Positions 7,056-15,250 of a DNA stretch of 64,000 nucleotides are shown in pieces. The translations under genes were made by a program, and so were the position numbers. The notes under the pieces were generated by a model, which worked only from the letters and a program-made list of their open reading frames with translations, had not been told where the DNA came from and did no database searches. Numbering within the stretch: the first letter of the stretch is position 1; each line of letters begins with the position of its first letter. The stretch is from Saccharofermentans sp. (GTDB lineage: Bacteria > Bacillota > Clostridia > Saccharofermentanales > Saccharofermentanaceae), in NCBI GenBank assembly GCA_024692235.1, contig JAILMW010000022.1:124001-188000 (forward strand), read 5' to 3'.

Positions 7056-7919
7056 ATGGAACTGAAGGTACCCACAACATATGATGAGCAGATAGAGATC
7101 CTTAAAGAGAAGGGCGTTGTCATCGATAACGTTGATATGTGTCGTAAGTTCTTGTCTCAGGTGAATTATTATTACTTTACCGGATATTTACTTCCGTATA
7201 TTGATCGAGTAAAGGATAAGTGCATAGAACCTGTTCCTTTTGAAAAACTGGTGAATCTATTCAAATTTGATGCAGAACTGAGGAATTTGATTGCTGCGGC
7301 AGTAGAGAAAATCGAGATGTATACTCGTAATAAGCTCTCATACTATCATGGGCATAAATACGGATCCGAAGGATACAGGGATTCAGCAAACTTCGGAGAC
7401 AGACATCAGGCAGATAGATTTGAATCAGTAATACGAAAATGTATAGCTGATCATAGGAATACAGCAATAGTACGGCATCACGAGAATAAATACGAGGGCC
7501 ATTTTCCTGTTTGGGTTATAGCAGAGTTTTTACCCATAGGTTCCTTGTCGTATTTCTTTGGTGATATGAAGAACGAAGACAAAAGGAAGATCGCCAGAGA
7601 TGATTTTAATGTAAATTATCAAACTCTTGAAAGTTGGTTGAGGTGCATTACTGATCTCAGGAATAAATGTGCGCATTGTTCTAGATTGTATTATTGGAAG
7701 TTTACAGCTGTACCTAGAATGCCTAAGGGGATAGAGTATAAAGCAAATCGTAGGCTGTTTGCTCAATTATATATGCTTAAGCTCATGTACCCTATGCCCG
7801 AACAATGGAACTCGGAGTTCTTCGATAAGTTTTTAATTCTCATAGACAAGTACTGTGATGACATTTCATATGCGCATTTGGGAATGCCGGATGATTGGAT
7901 GATACTATTGCGTCGCTAA
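7056..7919 (+). CDS. abiF: AbiF/AbiD (Abi_2) family HEPN abortive-infection protein
   Basis: A 287-residue Abi_2 family protein. The key signature is the HEPN RNase motif RxxxxH: Arg202-Asn-Lys-Cys-Ala-His207, followed by the family run SRLYYWK. The N-terminus (TTYDEQIEILKEKG) and the segment FDAELRNLIAAAVEKIEMYTR also match the family. Such proteins abort phage growth, presumably by RNA cleavage when released from a partner RNA. The ATG at 7056 follows GAGG with a tight spacer and lies nine bases after the T run of the candidate RNA. It is A/T-rich and monocistronic. Defence function is by family; activation signal unknown. Confidence 0.88.
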   Translation: MELKVPTTYDEQIEILKEKGVVIDNVDMCRKFLSQVNYYYFTGYLLPYIDRVKDKCIEPVPFEKLVNLFKFDAELRNLIAAAVEKIEMYTRNKLSYYHGHKYGSEGYRDSANFGDRHQADRFESVIRKCIADHRNTAIVRHHENKYEGHFPVWVIAEFLPIGSLSYFFGDMKNEDKRKIARDDFNVNYQTLESWLRCITDLRNKCAHCSRLYYWKFTAVPRMPKGIEYKANRRLFAQLYMLKLMYPMPEQWNSEFFDKFLILIDKYCDDISYAHLGMPDDWMILLRR

Positions 7920-7972
7920 AGCATTTGTTTCTCCGTATGCAAGAGTTTTGTTAATAAAAGTGTGTGATATAA

Positions 7973-8224
7973 GGTCTTAAGAATAGATTCGGGATAGACA
8001 TCTCACAGGAACTTAAGGAGGATATCGGTACTATGTGCAATTTCAGTGAAGTAATTGAAGAACGAGGGATAGAAAAAGGCATAGAAAAGGGTGCACACAA
8101 TGCAAATCTGAAGACTGCGGCTAAGCTGCTTGCCAAGGGGAATATGTCCATAGAAGAGATAGCGGAAATCACAGAGCTTAGCATTGAGCAGGTCCGGAAG
8201 ATCGCAGAAGAGAAAGTATCTTGA
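7973..8224 (+). pseudogene. C-terminal remnant of an Rpn-type PD-(D/E)XK nuclease
   Basis: An open frame from 7973 to 8224 (no upstream start; a stop at 7970) reads through the typical C-terminal end of Rpn/transposase-like nucleases: DISQELKEDIGTMCNFS, then VIEERGIEKGIEKG, then a small helical tail (SIEEIAEITELSIEQVRKI). The whole catalytic domain is missing. An internal ATG at 8033 with AAGGAGG eighteen bases upstream could still produce a 63-residue helical peptide; in this family such C-terminal fragments can be made as short separate products. Confidence 0.65.
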
Positions 8225-8251
8225 CTGATTGAATGCTTGTAGGTTGAAGTG

Positions 8252-8280
8252 TTGACTGATAAGCATGACAATCATAGAAT
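8252..8280 (+). promoter_or_regulatory. Putative sigma-70 type promoter before the NYN remnant
   Basis: TTGACT (8252-8257), 17-bp spacer, TAGAAT (8275-8280). It would drive the broken NYN gene at 8394 and perhaps the short gene at 8565. Confidence 0.4.
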
Positions 8281-8393
8281 AATTTCAGCAAATGTGTTAA
8301 TGCATTTGAATTAGTTTAACCGCTCAGGACAATAGGCGCCCTAACTATCAGAGGGATTGCTGAAGTCCTGGGCATTTGTTTTGTGAGGAAAAG

Positions 8394-8539
8394 ATGATTA
8401 GAACAGCAATTCTTGTCGATGGAGGTTTTACAGAAAGAGAGCCAGGTCCATAAAAGATGATTTATCTGGGGAAGAACGTGCCAAGGAGTTAATTGCATAC
8501 TGTATGAGTCATATAAATACGAAGAGAAATATGAGATAG
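8394..8539 (+). pseudogene. Truncated, frameshifted NYN-domain (LabA-like) nuclease
   Basis: Starts well (GAGGAAAAG, then MIRTAILVDGGF) like NYN/PIN-fold RNases, where the Asp after LV is catalytic. After the T4 run at about 8425-8428 the frame breaks; the +1-base frame continues as YRKRARSIKDDLSGEERAKE up to a stop at 8537-8539. Only the first 50 or so residues of a normally 200-residue or longer protein remain. It is one of three adjacent gene remnants between abiF and the ATPase operon. Confidence 0.6.
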
Positions 8540-8564
8540 TTGTTTCAGATTGAGGATGAATTCG

Positions 8565-8702
8565 ATGGATGATTTTCAGAAGTATTTAGTCAAACAAATG
8601 GATAATGAGAAGTTCCGTAAGGAATACGAAAGCCTGGAGGCAGAGTATCTTGAGGAGGTTCTGATCCTTAATAAAGGTAATATGGCGATTGAGCAGAAAT
8701 AA
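8565..8702 (+). CDS. 45-residue HigA-like antitoxin N-terminus (probable remnant)
   Basis: MDDFQKYLVKQMDNEKFRKE followed by YESLEAEYLEE resembles the N-terminal arm of HigA-type Xre antitoxins, which is normally followed by an HTH domain. Here the HTH is replaced by 15 unrelated residues and a stop. GAGG at 8552-8555 would allow translation. No HigB-type toxin is adjacent. It may be an inert fragment; a small functional peptide cannot be excluded. Confidence 0.45.
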   Translation: MDDFQKYLVKQMDNEKFRKEYESLEAEYLEEVLILNKGNMAIEQK

Positions 8703-8704
8703 TC

Positions 8705-8745
8705 TAGTACCATAAAATATACAAAATGTATATTTTATGGTACTA
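8705..8745. repeat. 19-bp perfect inverted repeat before the ATPase/TOPRIM operon
   Basis: TAGTACCATAAAATATACA and its exact complement flank a 3-nt loop AAA. It lies 27 bases upstream of the ATPase start and 3 bases after the HigA-like fragment. As RNA it forms a long hairpin without a T run directly after the stem; as DNA it is a strong candidate operator. It contains the only A/T-rich promoter-like sequence before the operon. Confidence 0.55.
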
Positions 8746-8771
8746 TTCTATTGCGCAGGAGGTACTGGAGA

Positions 8772-10082
8772 ATGGTGTATCAAGGCACATATCTGTTATC
8801 AGCTAAGATAAGCGGGATAAAAAATATACATAAATGTATAGATTTGGAGTTTTACAAAAAGACCGTAGATAAGAGATTCGATCCGGAAAAGTACAAGGTC
8901 AAAGGAATATTCGGAGAGAACGGATTTGGTAAGACTGCGATAATATCTGCCTTCAAGATACTTAAGTCCTTGATCATAGATCCGGGATACCTTAATAATC
9001 CCGAGAATCAGGATTATCTGTCCCAGACAATCAATAAGGCAACAAACAGATTCAGCATTTGTTGTGAGTTCTTAAGGGGGCGAGGAGAAAATCTTACTAT
9101 ATACGAATACTCAATAACGATCAGCAAGAAGAACGAACAGTATAGAATTGAGAGCGAAATCCTCAGACGCAGGAATGGTAATTCCGTAAAATCACAATAC
9201 TCTACGCAGTATTCGGTTATAAATGGAAGGATCGGAGAATATTCGATAAGAGACAGATTTGAAGAGGTTGATGCAGCTACTGTTAATCTTCTGAATGCTG
9301 CAACGTTGCCTTCTCTAATTATCGATAGAGCGGAAGACAGAGTTGAATTTGAGATGATGTATCTCCCTCTGTTTATGTTCGCAGCGTCGTTAACCCCAGT
9401 GTTGTCCAAGGAAGACACTCATGAGATAGAACTTCTGAAGAATACTATTACTGAACAATATAAAGATCCTGAGCAGATGGATCCTGAAGTTCGTGATATC
9501 ATCGACAGACTTGAGATATATGGATCTGTAAACAGCAGGGTCATAAAGACCTATGAACTGGGATTGTTCAAGCAGCGTGTTGAGGATATGGAGTCTTTCA
9601 TTAGGCTGTTCAAACCTAATCTTCAGAAGATCGATATCGAAGCCAAGCATGCCGGAGAAGATTACATCTGCGATCTGAACATGAACTATGGCGAATACTC
9701 GATAAACAGTGAATACGAGAGTACGGGTATTAGAAAACTGATGTCGATCTACGATGCTCTCAGGATAGCGGTTAACGGAGGTATTGTATTCATAGATGAG
9801 ATAGATGCTAATATCAACAGTATCTATCTGAACGCTCTTATTGAATATGTAATGGTATATGGAAGGGGACAGCTCTGCTTCACATCGCATAACACCGACA
9901 TAATGAACACATTAAAGGATAATAAGATGTCTATCGATTTCCTTACTAAAGACCAGAAGATCGTCCAGTGGATCAGCAATGGTAACAGATCCCCTATAAG
10001 CTCATATAAGAACGGTCTCATAGAGGGTATCCCTTTTAATATCTATCCTACGGACTTTGTCGGTATGTTCGGAGAATACTGA
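8772..10082 (+). CDS. AAA/SMC-like ATPase of a two-gene defence system (AbiL/PARIS/OLD type)
   Basis: A 436-residue ABC/SMC-type ATPase: Walker A GENGFGKT near residue 45, signature-like region ESTGIRKLMSIYDAL, Walker B GIVFIDEID and the switch His in FTSHNTD. The long coiled or helical insertion between these is typical of OLD-family and RloA/AbiL-type defence ATPases. The next gene begins two bases after the stop and encodes a TOPRIM-like protein, giving the ATPase plus TOPRIM pair seen in AbiL and PARIS-type systems, where the ATPase senses a phage protein and releases a TOPRIM nuclease. Start chosen at ATG 8772 because AGGAGG lies at 8757-8762; an upstream TTG is ignored. Confidence 0.8.
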   Translation: MVYQGTYLLSAKISGIKNIHKCIDLEFYKKTVDKRFDPEKYKVKGIFGENGFGKTAIISAFKILKSLIIDPGYLNNPENQDYLSQTINKATNRFSICCEFLRGRGENLTIYEYSITISKKNEQYRIESEILRRRNGNSVKSQYSTQYSVINGRIGEYSIRDRFEEVDAATVNLLNAATLPSLIIDRAEDRVEFEMMYLPLFMFAASLTPVLSKEDTHEIELLKNTITEQYKDPEQMDPEVRDIIDRLEIYGSVNSRVIKTYELGLFKQRVEDMESFIRLFKPNLQKIDIEAKHAGEDYICDLNMNYGEYSINSEYESTGIRKLMSIYDALRIAVNGGIVFIDEIDANINSIYLNALIEYVMVYGRGQLCFTSHNTDIMNTLKDNKMSIDFLTKDQKIVQWISNGNRSPISSYKNGLIEGIPFNIYPTDFVGMFGEY

Positions 10083-10083
10083 T

Positions 10084-10593
10084 ATGAGGCTGATAGTATT
10101 TGTCCTTGAAGCGGATAAGCACTCTCAGACGGACTGGATCTATATACAGGAGACAGTTAAGAGGTTCTACGAAGCAGATAAAGAAACTTCAATCAAAACA
10201 ATATTCATGGGAGGCAGATCCAACTATAACTCCAAACCGGTACTTCGTAGTATCAGGGAACTTAAGAGAGGTAACAGCAAGAATATCACTATCATCTATT
10301 GCGTAGATACAGATAGATACGAATCCGCTCACGACCAGGCAAAAGAACTCAATGATATCTCTCAATATTGCAGTGAGCGCCAATATGAGCTCATCTGGTT
10401 CTGTCATGACATCGAAGAAGTATTCATCGGAGAAGCAATCAGCAGTAGTGATAAGACAAAGACTGCCAATTCTTTCAGAAAAAGCGGGAAGATAGGAAGC
10501 ATCACCGAGACTAAACTAAAAAGACGCGACTATGCACCTAAGACAAGCAATATACTGGGAGTCTTAGATAGGATCTTCACGAGAAAGAAGTAA
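10084..10593 (+). CDS. TOPRIM-like effector paired with the ATPase
   Basis: A 169-residue protein with the layout of a minimal TOPRIM fold: a first strand ending in an acidic residue (IVFVLEAD, Glu9) and a later strand carrying DxD (IIYCVDTDRYES). The region between is helical. These residues would bind metal in TOPRIM nucleases of the OLD/AriB/AbiLii type; RloB-like proteins share this layout. Basic residues concentrate at the C-terminus (KLKRRDY and RIFTRKK). The start is ATG 10084, directly after the ATPase stop. It is the likely toxic effector of the pair. A hairpin at 10644 closes the operon. Confidence 0.65.
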   Translation: MRLIVFVLEADKHSQTDWIYIQETVKRFYEADKETSIKTIFMGGRSNYNSKPVLRSIRELKRGNSKNITIIYCVDTDRYESAHDQAKELNDISQYCSERQYELIWFCHDIEEVFIGEAISSSDKTKTANSFRKSGKIGSITETKLKRRDYAPKTSNILGVLDRIFTRKK

Positions 10594-10643
10594 AACTAAG
10601 AAAGTGAGTCCGCTCATACTGCGTTAATGCATGGAAACAGCAA

Positions 10644-10684
10644 AATACAGGCCGACTTCGTTGTGTTCGATGTCGGCCTGTATT
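10644..10684. terminator. Bidirectional terminator between convergent genes
   Basis: Perfect 13-bp stem AATACAGGCCGAC / GTCGGCCTGTATT with a 15-nt loop, placed between the TOPRIM-like gene and the convergent small gene. A-rich on the left and only weakly T-rich on the right (TATT), so termination may be stronger for the minus-strand transcript. Confidence 0.6.
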
Positions 10685-10692
10685 GCGGTGAA

Positions 10693-10875
10693 TCAGATTC
10701 CCCGTCTTCTCGCAGCTTCATACATAAAGCATTCGTCAAGAATACGATTTATCAGCGAATCCTCAAGTCGTAAAAAACTGTTGTAGGGAATATCTTCGGA
10801 ATAACAGACAATAAAGTTATCGAAATCGAAGATCTTAACTACGTCGTTGAAAAAGTATATGTATATACCTCTCAT
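10693..10875 (-). CDS. Small protein of unknown function (60 residues)
   Basis: A short protein with a hydrophobic, aromatic N-terminal half (IYIYFFNDVVKIFDFDNFIV) and a basic end (EAARRRGI). The start at 10875 follows an excellent ribosome site (AGGAGG, nine bases upstream), which is the main reason to believe it is translated. Convergent with the ATPase/TOPRIM operon and facing the shared terminator. I do not recognise the family; size and position would fit a toxin-antitoxin component or an anti-defence partner, but nothing shows that. Confidence 0.5.
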   Translation of the reverse strand: MRGIYIYFFNDVVKIFDFDNFIVCYSEDIPYNSFLRLEDSLINRILDECFMYEAARRRGI

Positions 10876-11017
10876 AGAATTCAACCTCCTTCCATAAATG
10901 ATTACTGTATAGAGATAAGGTTTTTATTTTTCAGTCTATAGAGGTACTATCGTTTAATGTGAGGATGGCAGGACAACATAGCAATATATCTTGAGTGCAT
11001 TCCCTTCTGTTTATTGG

Positions 11018-11034
11018 TATAATAGCTTGTATTT
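11018..11034 (+). promoter_or_regulatory. -10 element within a 16-base motif shared with 30319-30334
   Basis: TATAAT at 11018-11023 precedes the first glycosyltransferase of the main locus. The surrounding 16 bases ATAATAGCTTGTATTT are repeated exactly at 30319-30334 in the long gap before the acyltransferase genes. No convincing -35 box is visible at either copy. Confidence 0.4.
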
Positions 11035-11055
11035 TTATGTGTTCGGAGGATATAA

Positions 11056-12024
11056 ATGAAGCTAATAATTCAGATCCCTTGCTATAACGAAGAAGAGACT
11101 CTTCATGTGGCTCTGAATGATCTTCCGAAGCAGATAGACGGAATAGATGAGATCGAGACTCTTATCATCAACGATGGCAGTAAGGATAAGACCGTTGAAG
11201 TTGCTAAGAAGCTCGGCGTTAATTACATTGTTAATTTCAAGAGAAACAAGGGGTTGGCATACGGCTTTATGGCCGGTATAGATGCCTGCCTTCACTTAGG
11301 TGCAGACATCATCGTTAATACTGACGCAGACAACCAGTATAACGGCGCGGATATCCCTAAGCTTATTCAGCCTATACTTGACGGTAAGGCAGACGAGGTC
11401 ATAGGAGAGAGACCTATCGACCAGACTGAGCACTTCAGCAAGAAGAAGAAGATGTTCCAGCATCTTGGTTCCTGGGTAGTTAGGAAGGCAAGTAAGACCG
11501 ATATCCCTGATGCTCCCAGCGGATTCAGAGCATTCAGCCGTGAGGCAGCTCTGCGCATCAATGTAACCAACAACTACACATATACGCTTGAGACTATTAT
11601 TCAGGCAGGTAGGAACAGGATCGCTATAGCCAGTGTCCCCATCAGGACTAACGGTGAACTTAGAAAGTCAAGACTCTTCAAGAGTATGGGCGCGTATATG
11701 AAGCGTTCCGCAGGTGTCATCATGAGAAGTTACATGATGTATCGCCCCCTGGCATTCTTTGGTGCCATCGCAGCAATATTTCTTGTTGCCGGTGCAGCTC
11801 TGGGTATCAGATTCCTGATCTTAGGCGGAACAGGACACGTTCAGTCCTTGATCCTTGCTGCTGTCCTTCTCATGATGGGAGCTCAGACCTTCATCATGGG
11901 CCTTCAGGCTGATCTTATCGCAGCAAACAGAAAGCTTCTGGAGGATATCCAGTACAGAGTCAGAAAGCAGGATGCCGATAGCGGTAAGCACACGGCAGAT
12001 CTCGAGATCAATAAAGATGTCTGA
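11056..12024 (+). CDS. Membrane-anchored family 2 glycosyltransferase (polyprenyl-phosphate type)
   Basis: A 322-residue GT2 like dolichyl/undecaprenyl-phosphate sugar synthases (DPM1/GtrB type). GT-A domain with IPCYNEEETL, NDGSKDKT and the metal site TDADNQYNG (about residues 95-103); two C-terminal membrane helices (about 235-260 and 268-290). It probably loads a sugar onto undecaprenyl phosphate at the inner membrane face. First gene of the main polysaccharide locus, with GGAGG before the ATG; the next gene overlaps by eight bases. Confidence 0.88.
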   Translation: MKLIIQIPCYNEEETLHVALNDLPKQIDGIDEIETLIINDGSKDKTVEVAKKLGVNYIVNFKRNKGLAYGFMAGIDACLHLGADIIVNTDADNQYNGADIPKLIQPILDGKADEVIGERPIDQTEHFSKKKKMFQHLGSWVVRKASKTDIPDAPSGFRAFSREAALRINVTNNYTYTLETIIQAGRNRIAIASVPIRTNGELRKSRLFKSMGAYMKRSAGVIMRSYMMYRPLAFFGAIAAIFLVAGAALGIRFLILGGTGHVQSLILAAVLLMMGAQTFIMGLQADLIAANRKLLEDIQYRVRKQDADSGKHTADLEINKDV

Positions 12025-13183
12025 CAAGAAGAAGCTTCTCATCACTGCCTCTACATTCCCGAGGTGGCAGGGAGATACCGAACCCAGATTTATCCTTGAT
12101 CTAGCCAAGAATATGACTGACGAGTTCGATGTCACGGTACTGGCGCCTGCAGCACCGGGTGCAAAAGAGAAAGAGGAACTTGAAGGCGTAAAGGTTATAA
12201 GATACCACTATTTTCCAGTCAGGAAATGGGAGACTCTTTGTTATCCCGGAGCCATTGTTCCAAGGATAAAGGAGAAGAAGGTCAGAGGCCTTCTGGTACC
12301 GTTCCTGATCTTAGCTCTGAAGCACACCCTTAGAAAGATCCATAAGAACTACGATGTTATCCATGCTCATTGGCTTATCCCTCAGGGAATCGTCCAGAGT
12401 TCTTTTGCCACGCCTTATATTGTCACAGGCCACGGTTCGGATATCGCATCTCTTAACTATCCGATCATTCAGGGCATGAAGAAAAAAGCTTTAGATCGAG
12501 CTAAGGTTGTCACTGTTGTATCTAACTACTTAAAGGGTAAGGCAGAGAACATAACAGAAAGACGCGACATAAAAGTTATCCCCATGGGATGCGATACCAA
12601 GGCATTTAATCCTGAATTCAGACAGGAGAACTTCTGGGGAGATAATAAGAAAACGGTCCTTTTTGTAGGAAGGCTCGTAAAGATCAAAGGTGTCGAATAT
12701 CTTATCGAAGCCATGAAGGACGTAGATGCCAGACTGGTTATCGTCGGAAATGGTCCTATAAAAGAAGAGCTGGAAGCTAAGGCGAAGGAAGCAGGGATCG
12801 ATTGCATCTTTATGGGAAGCAGATCTCACGAAGAGCTTAAGACAATATATGCTTCGGCAGATGTATTTGCAGCTCCGTCAATCACTATGCCTAACGGAGC
12901 CCAGGAAGGATTAGGTCTTGTAGCCTTAGAAGCCATGAGCAGCGGTGTTCCCGTAATAGGAAGCAGATCCGGCGGGATAGTGGAAGTAATAGAAGATAAC
13001 AGAAACGGTCTTCTTGTGGATGAGAAGAATCCCGTTCAGTTAAGGAAAGCAATAAAGGATATCATTAATACAGAAGCTCTGGCGAGAAGACTTAAGCACC
13101 AGGCATACATAGACGTAAAGGAATTCGACTACGCGAATACGGCAAAGAGGTATAAGGAATGCATCAACGAGATATTGCGCTGA
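12017..13183 (+). CDS. Family 4 glycosyltransferase
   Basis: A 388-residue GT-B fold enzyme. The C-terminal donor-binding half carries FVGRLVKIKGVEYLIEA and the retaining GT4 catalytic motif around residues 300-325 (EGLGLVALEAMSSGVPV, E-x7-E). The N-terminal half has GHGSDI, a common acceptor-side motif. The ATG at 12017 overlaps the previous stop by eight bases; a longer in-frame upstream reading is inside the preceding gene. Likely transfers a hexose from a nucleotide sugar to the lipid-linked repeat unit. Confidence 0.9.
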   Translation: MSDKKKLLITASTFPRWQGDTEPRFILDLAKNMTDEFDVTVLAPAAPGAKEKEELEGVKVIRYHYFPVRKWETLCYPGAIVPRIKEKKVRGLLVPFLILALKHTLRKIHKNYDVIHAHWLIPQGIVQSSFATPYIVTGHGSDIASLNYPIIQGMKKKALDRAKVVTVVSNYLKGKAENITERRDIKVIPMGCDTKAFNPEFRQENFWGDNKKTVLFVGRLVKIKGVEYLIEAMKDVDARLVIVGNGPIKEELEAKAKEAGIDCIFMGSRSHEELKTIYASADVFAAPSITMPNGAQEGLGLVALEAMSSGVPVIGSRSGGIVEVIEDNRNGLLVDEKNPVQLRKAIKDIINTEALARRLKHQAYIDVKEFDYANTAKRYKECINEILR

Positions 13184-14286
13184 ATTACATATACCTCAGT
13201 AAGACCCATGCGGGCGGCAAGGATCAGGTTGGTCTGAACCTTCTTAAAGGCTTCAGGGAAATAGGTGCAACCGAGAGAATGGTCGTGATCTGTTACGACC
13301 ATTCGGTAGAGACGATAAAGAAGATAGCAGACGATGTAGAGATCATATCGATTCCATCCCATAACGATTCAAGTGAAATTGTAAGAATGGCACGTGTCAG
13401 TATGTTCAATACGTTTAAGCTGAATAAGATACTAGAGGACCACAATATAAAACTCGTCTATCACTTAAGCTGTAACACAGGGCTTACAAGGACTAATGCG
13501 ACATCTATAGTTATTCCTCACGACATTAAGGCAATCGCTCACAGAGTTCTTGCCGGAGTTAAGGTCCCTATGCATAAGTATCTGATCTATAAGGTCATGT
13601 ACAAGGCTGACTTTAAGAACAATGACCATATCGTAGCCATAAGCGATACGGATAAGAGTGAGATCAGCCAATACTATCCTGAATATAAGAATAAGGTCAC
13701 ACGCATCTACAACCCTATCGATGTAAAGAAAGACCAAGAAGATGAGGCTGGCAGAGGCAACTATATTGCTGCCTTGAATCTTCAGTTCCATCATAAGAAT
13801 ATAATCACGCTCATCAAGGCGTTCGAACTTATTAGGGACGATATAACAGAGGATCTTATCCTTATAGGAAACGTCCCTGATAGGGTTAAGTATCTTAAGG
13901 ACTATGTCGCAGAACATAACTTGCAGGACCGAGTTAAGTTTACAGGATTTGTAAGTGACGAAGAGAAGGATAAGCTCTTCAGGAACTGCAAGCTCTATGT
14001 CAATCCGACTCTTTACGAGGGATTCGGCATGACTGCTGTAGAAGCGATCATCCATAAGATCCCTACTCTTATATCCAAGATCCCTGCAAACTTCGAAGTG
14101 ACCAAGGGTCTTGCATGGTACTACGAGCCACCTGAAGACGAGAAGAAGTTAGCTCAGGCAATTAAGACAGCGTTGAACTCAAGTTGGGATAATGCCGAGG
14201 AGAAGAGTGATACGATCTACAACGCTTACAACTATGTAAACATAGCAAAAGAGTACAAAGAATTCTTTGAGAGGTGTCTCGCATGA
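13159..14286 (+). CDS. Family 4 glycosyltransferase
   Basis: A 375-residue GT-B enzyme with the early loop THAGGKDQVGLNLLKGF (acceptor/nucleotide region) and a GT4 donor motif YEGFGMTAVEA (E-x7-E) in the C-terminal half. Overlaps the upstream gene by 25 bases and the downstream gene by four (ATGA), so the four glycosyltransferases from 11056 to 15239 form one tightly coupled operon. Sugar specificity unknown. Confidence 0.88.
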   Translation: MHQRDIALNYIYLSKTHAGGKDQVGLNLLKGFREIGATERMVVICYDHSVETIKKIADDVEIISIPSHNDSSEIVRMARVSMFNTFKLNKILEDHNIKLVYHLSCNTGLTRTNATSIVIPHDIKAIAHRVLAGVKVPMHKYLIYKVMYKADFKNNDHIVAISDTDKSEISQYYPEYKNKVTRIYNPIDVKKDQEDEAGRGNYIAALNLQFHHKNIITLIKAFELIRDDITEDLILIGNVPDRVKYLKDYVAEHNLQDRVKFTGFVSDEEKDKLFRNCKLYVNPTLYEGFGMTAVEAIIHKIPTLISKIPANFEVTKGLAWYYEPPEDEKKLAQAIKTALNSSWDNAEEKSDTIYNAYNYVNIAKEYKEFFERCLA

Positions 14287-15239
14287 ACCCTCTTATAAGT
14301 GTCATCGTACCCGTATATAACAATGCCGATCACTTGAAGGATTGCATAAAATCCCTTAAGACGCAGACTTATGACAATATCGAGCTGATCTTCGTAAACG
14401 ACGGTTCTACTGACGATTCTCAGAAGCTCATAGAGCAGGAAGGCGGCATAGAGCTCATAAGTAAAGACAACGGCGGAGCCGCGTCTGCGCGCAATAGAGG
14501 AATAGACGAAGCAAAGGGAGAATATCTGACATTTGTCGACGCGGATGATTATGTAGCAAAGGACTATATAGAGACACTATATGATCTGATCACTAAGTAC
14601 GATGTAAAGATCTCATTTGCTGGCGTACAGATGACAAGTTCTAAGGATATACCCTTCGAAGTAGGGAAGGAAGACAGACTTATCGATAATGATACGATAA
14701 TGTACAGGCTTTGTAATCAGGATAAGATGAAGGAGACTATAATTCCTTGTAAACTCTACCATAAGAGCCTGTTCGAGAACTTCAGATTCCCCGAGGGCAT
14801 GACATACGAAGACCTTGCTTCTACGTATAAGCTGTTCTACAAGGCAGGCAAGGCGGCAGAGACGGACAATACCATCTATGCGTACTTCATGTCCGAAGGA
14901 AGCGTTATGCGCAAGCACTACGACATCAAGAACTTCAGGAGTGAGAACAGAGCCTGGGACGAGCGTATAGAGTTCTATGAGACATTAAACAGCAAGAAAC
15001 TATACGAACATTGTCTGGTATCTGCTCAAAGAAACAGGATCGCCAATTACTGTAAATGTAGAAAGTATATTGGTAAAGCTGATGCAGAGAATAGTAAGAT
15101 AACAGAGAAGTTTAAAGTGGAATACAAGATAATAAAGAGCTCAACTGAATTATCCGGCAAAGATAAGATCTTATTCAGACTGTTCGATATTTCGCCGGAA
15201 TTCTGCTACAAGGTGCTCTGGCCATTATATGATAAATAA
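14283..15239 (+). CDS. Family 2 glycosyltransferase
   Basis: A 318-residue GT-A enzyme: VIVPVYNNADHL, VNDGSTDDS and the metal-binding VDADDYV. The start at 14283 overlaps the preceding stop (ATGA); a reading three codons longer lacks a ribosome site. C-terminal 100 residues are Lys-rich and helical and probably contact the acceptor or membrane. Confidence 0.88.
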   Translation: MNPLISVIVPVYNNADHLKDCIKSLKTQTYDNIELIFVNDGSTDDSQKLIEQEGGIELISKDNGGAASARNRGIDEAKGEYLTFVDADDYVAKDYIETLYDLITKYDVKISFAGVQMTSSKDIPFEVGKEDRLIDNDTIMYRLCNQDKMKETIIPCKLYHKSLFENFRFPEGMTYEDLASTYKLFYKAGKAAETDNTIYAYFMSEGSVMRKHYDIKNFRSENRAWDERIEFYETLNSKKLYEHCLVSAQRNRIANYCKCRKYIGKADAENSKITEKFKVEYKIIKSSTELSGKDKILFRLFDISPEFCYKVLWPLYDK

Positions 15240-15250
15240 AGGAATAAGAC

